From positions 1-6,556 of the forward strand of contig JAGBZQ010000017.1 of the NCBI GenBank assembly GCA_017628165.1: 6,556 nucleotides of DNA. Direction: 5' to 3'. Below, one piece after another: positions 5,825-6,556 of the stretch; position 1 is the stretch's first letter; every line of letters begins with the position of its first letter. This stretch comes from Kiritimatiellia bacterium (GTDB lineage Bacteria > Verrucomicrobiota > Kiritimatiellia > RFP12 > UBA1067). The notes beneath the pieces are model-generated. The model was not told where the DNA came from and did not search any database. It was given only the letters and a program-made list of their open reading frames with translations. The position numbers were made by a program, and so were the translations under genes.

Positions 5825-6556
5825 TTAGAACTCGAATCCCTTGCGGATATAAGGCTTGACAAGAGCATTCGCCGCATCAAGATTGAACTTCTGCGCGGCG
5901 GAATCCCACTTGAGATCCTTGCCGGGGAGCTGCTGGGCTACGCAACCAACAAGCACACCCTCCATCTGAGGAATTCAGAACTCGACATCGGAGAAGCAGC
6001 GGGACTTCGTCTGATCGTAGACGGGACCGATGCCGCGAATCGCGTTAACGAACTCACCGTAGTGCCCCTCGGCGAAGCCGGACATTTCAACGGTCGACTT
6101 GCCGCCTGCGCCTGCGTCAGAAGCGGAGGCGAAAGGAATCGAACGCTTGACAACCTTGGCGGCCTCGTGCTTGAAGATGTCCACAAACACCTTGTCATCG
6201 TTGAGCGCAAGAGCACACTTGGCACCGTAGTCGTCCTGCATAAGGACAGAACCCTTGGAACCGATGATGTAGCACCCAGTATTGGGCACCTTGCCGCCGT
6301 GAGCCGAAGCCCACTTAGGCATGATGGAAGCATCAGGCTTCTCATTGCCGTCATACCACGTAAGCTTGACCTCAGGAAGCTTGACGCCGGGACGAATCTT
6401 GGACTCGCGCTCCTTGTAGGTGAGAACCACGACCGACTTGAGAGGATATGCGATATCGTTCTCGGAGACAATCTTCGTGCAGATCGCACTGGAGACGGCG
6501 CCGAGCTCAAGACCGCGGAACGGAAGGTTCATCGTGTGGCAAGCCATATCGCCGAA
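5825..6556 (-). pseudogene. Gfo/Idh/MocA-family oxidoreductase, 3' part, interrupted by an in-frame TGA
   Basis: The visible frame is 244 codons, and the gene begins outside the window. It opens with FGDMACHTMNLPFRGLELG, the G-D-x-x-C/x-H-x-x-N stretch typical of the substrate-binding domain of Gfo/Idh/MocA dehydrogenases, which use NAD(P) on sugars and related alcohols. It continues through P-N-T-G-C-Y-I-I-G-S-K-G-S-V and the helix HYGEFVNAIRG near residue 177. After CFSDVEF comes TGA (5977-5975). The same frame then continues with IPQMEGVLVGCVAQQLPGK and ends W-D-S-A-A-Q-K-F...IRKGFEF at tandem stops TAA TAG. The sequence after the TGA looks like the true C-terminus, since family members have an E-x-x-x-x-G helix followed by L-x-W-D. 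A single base change, for example TCA (Ser) to TGA, would explain it. The substrate and the missing NAD-binding domain cannot be judged. If the stop is real, the product loses 49 residues. Confidence 0.8.
5975..5977 (-). other. In-frame TGA inside the oxidoreductase gene
   Basis: The codon context is GTC GAG TTC TGA ATT CCT CAG ATG GAG. Reading frame and coding character are unchanged on both sides, so this is a substitution rather than a frameshift. TGA is a normal stop in ssb, rplY and ridA of this window, so recoding of TGA across the genome is not the explanation. A nonsense mutation, a base error or programmed readthrough remain possible. Confidence 0.85.

Noticed and set aside
5975..5977. 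TGA as selenocysteine codon or as a reassigned sense codon
   Set aside because: ssb, rplY and ridA in the same window end in TGA exactly at their family C-termini, so TGA is a stop here. Downstream of this TGA there is only a tiny CCTC-AGATG-GAGG stem three bases away, which does not resemble a bacterial SECIS element. Known Gfo/Idh/MocA enzymes have no selenocysteine at this site.
5938..6510. 190-codon minus-strand frame overlapping the oxidoreductase in another frame
   Set aside because: It is Ser/Arg/Pro-rich low-complexity sequence, typical of an out-of-frame reading. The overlapping frame carries the clear Gfo/Idh/MocA motifs.

Overview
The window is a compact bacterial chromosome segment of moderately high GC content, and every gene I can support lies on the minus strand. 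I read it from high to low coordinates, which is the direction of transcription. Gene content points to a carbohydrate-degrading, probably gut or host-associated anaerobe: a uronate isomerase, a Gfo/Idh/MocA oxidoreductase and a cysteine-rich U32-like protein. The style resembles the Lentisphaerota/Kiritimatiellota/Verrucomicrobiota group. That placement is an inference from gene style and was not tested. TGA ends ssb, rplY and ridA at exactly the expected C-termini, so the standard genetic code applies.

Layout in transcription order. (1) 6556-5825 is the 3' part of a Gfo/Idh/MocA-family oxidoreductase gene that runs off the window. An in-frame TGA at 5977-5975 interrupts it 49 codons before the natural end. 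A strong intrinsic terminator follows at 5799-5767. (2) An extended -10 promoter at about 5723-5696 drives a 351-residue protein (5667-4612) with ten cysteines, most likely a U32-like Fe-S protein of unknown substrate. (3) A second candidate promoter (4575-4547) precedes ridA (4453-4076), uxaC (4032-2614) and plsY (2614-1991). This is a likely operon in which uxaC and plsY overlap by one base (TAATG). (4) A third promoter, TTGCGG-18-TATAAT (1962-1933), drives a ribosomal and single-strand-binding protein operon: rplY (L25/CTC), rpsF (S6), ssb, rpsR (S18) and rplI (L9, cut by the window edge).

How the genes work together. The L25-S6-SSB-S18-L9 block is the familiar translation/replication cluster, with short gaps and a Shine-Dalgarno site before every gene. 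RidA clears reactive enamine/imine intermediates, UxaC opens the catabolism of glucuronate and galacturonate, and PlsY makes lysophosphatidic acid for membranes. Their co-transcription looks like operon packing rather than one pathway. No RNA genes, CRISPR arrays, insertion sequences or phage genes were seen. I found no convincing new multi-gene system. The two items most worth a second look are the in-frame TGA in the oxidoreductase and the cysteine-rich U32-like protein.
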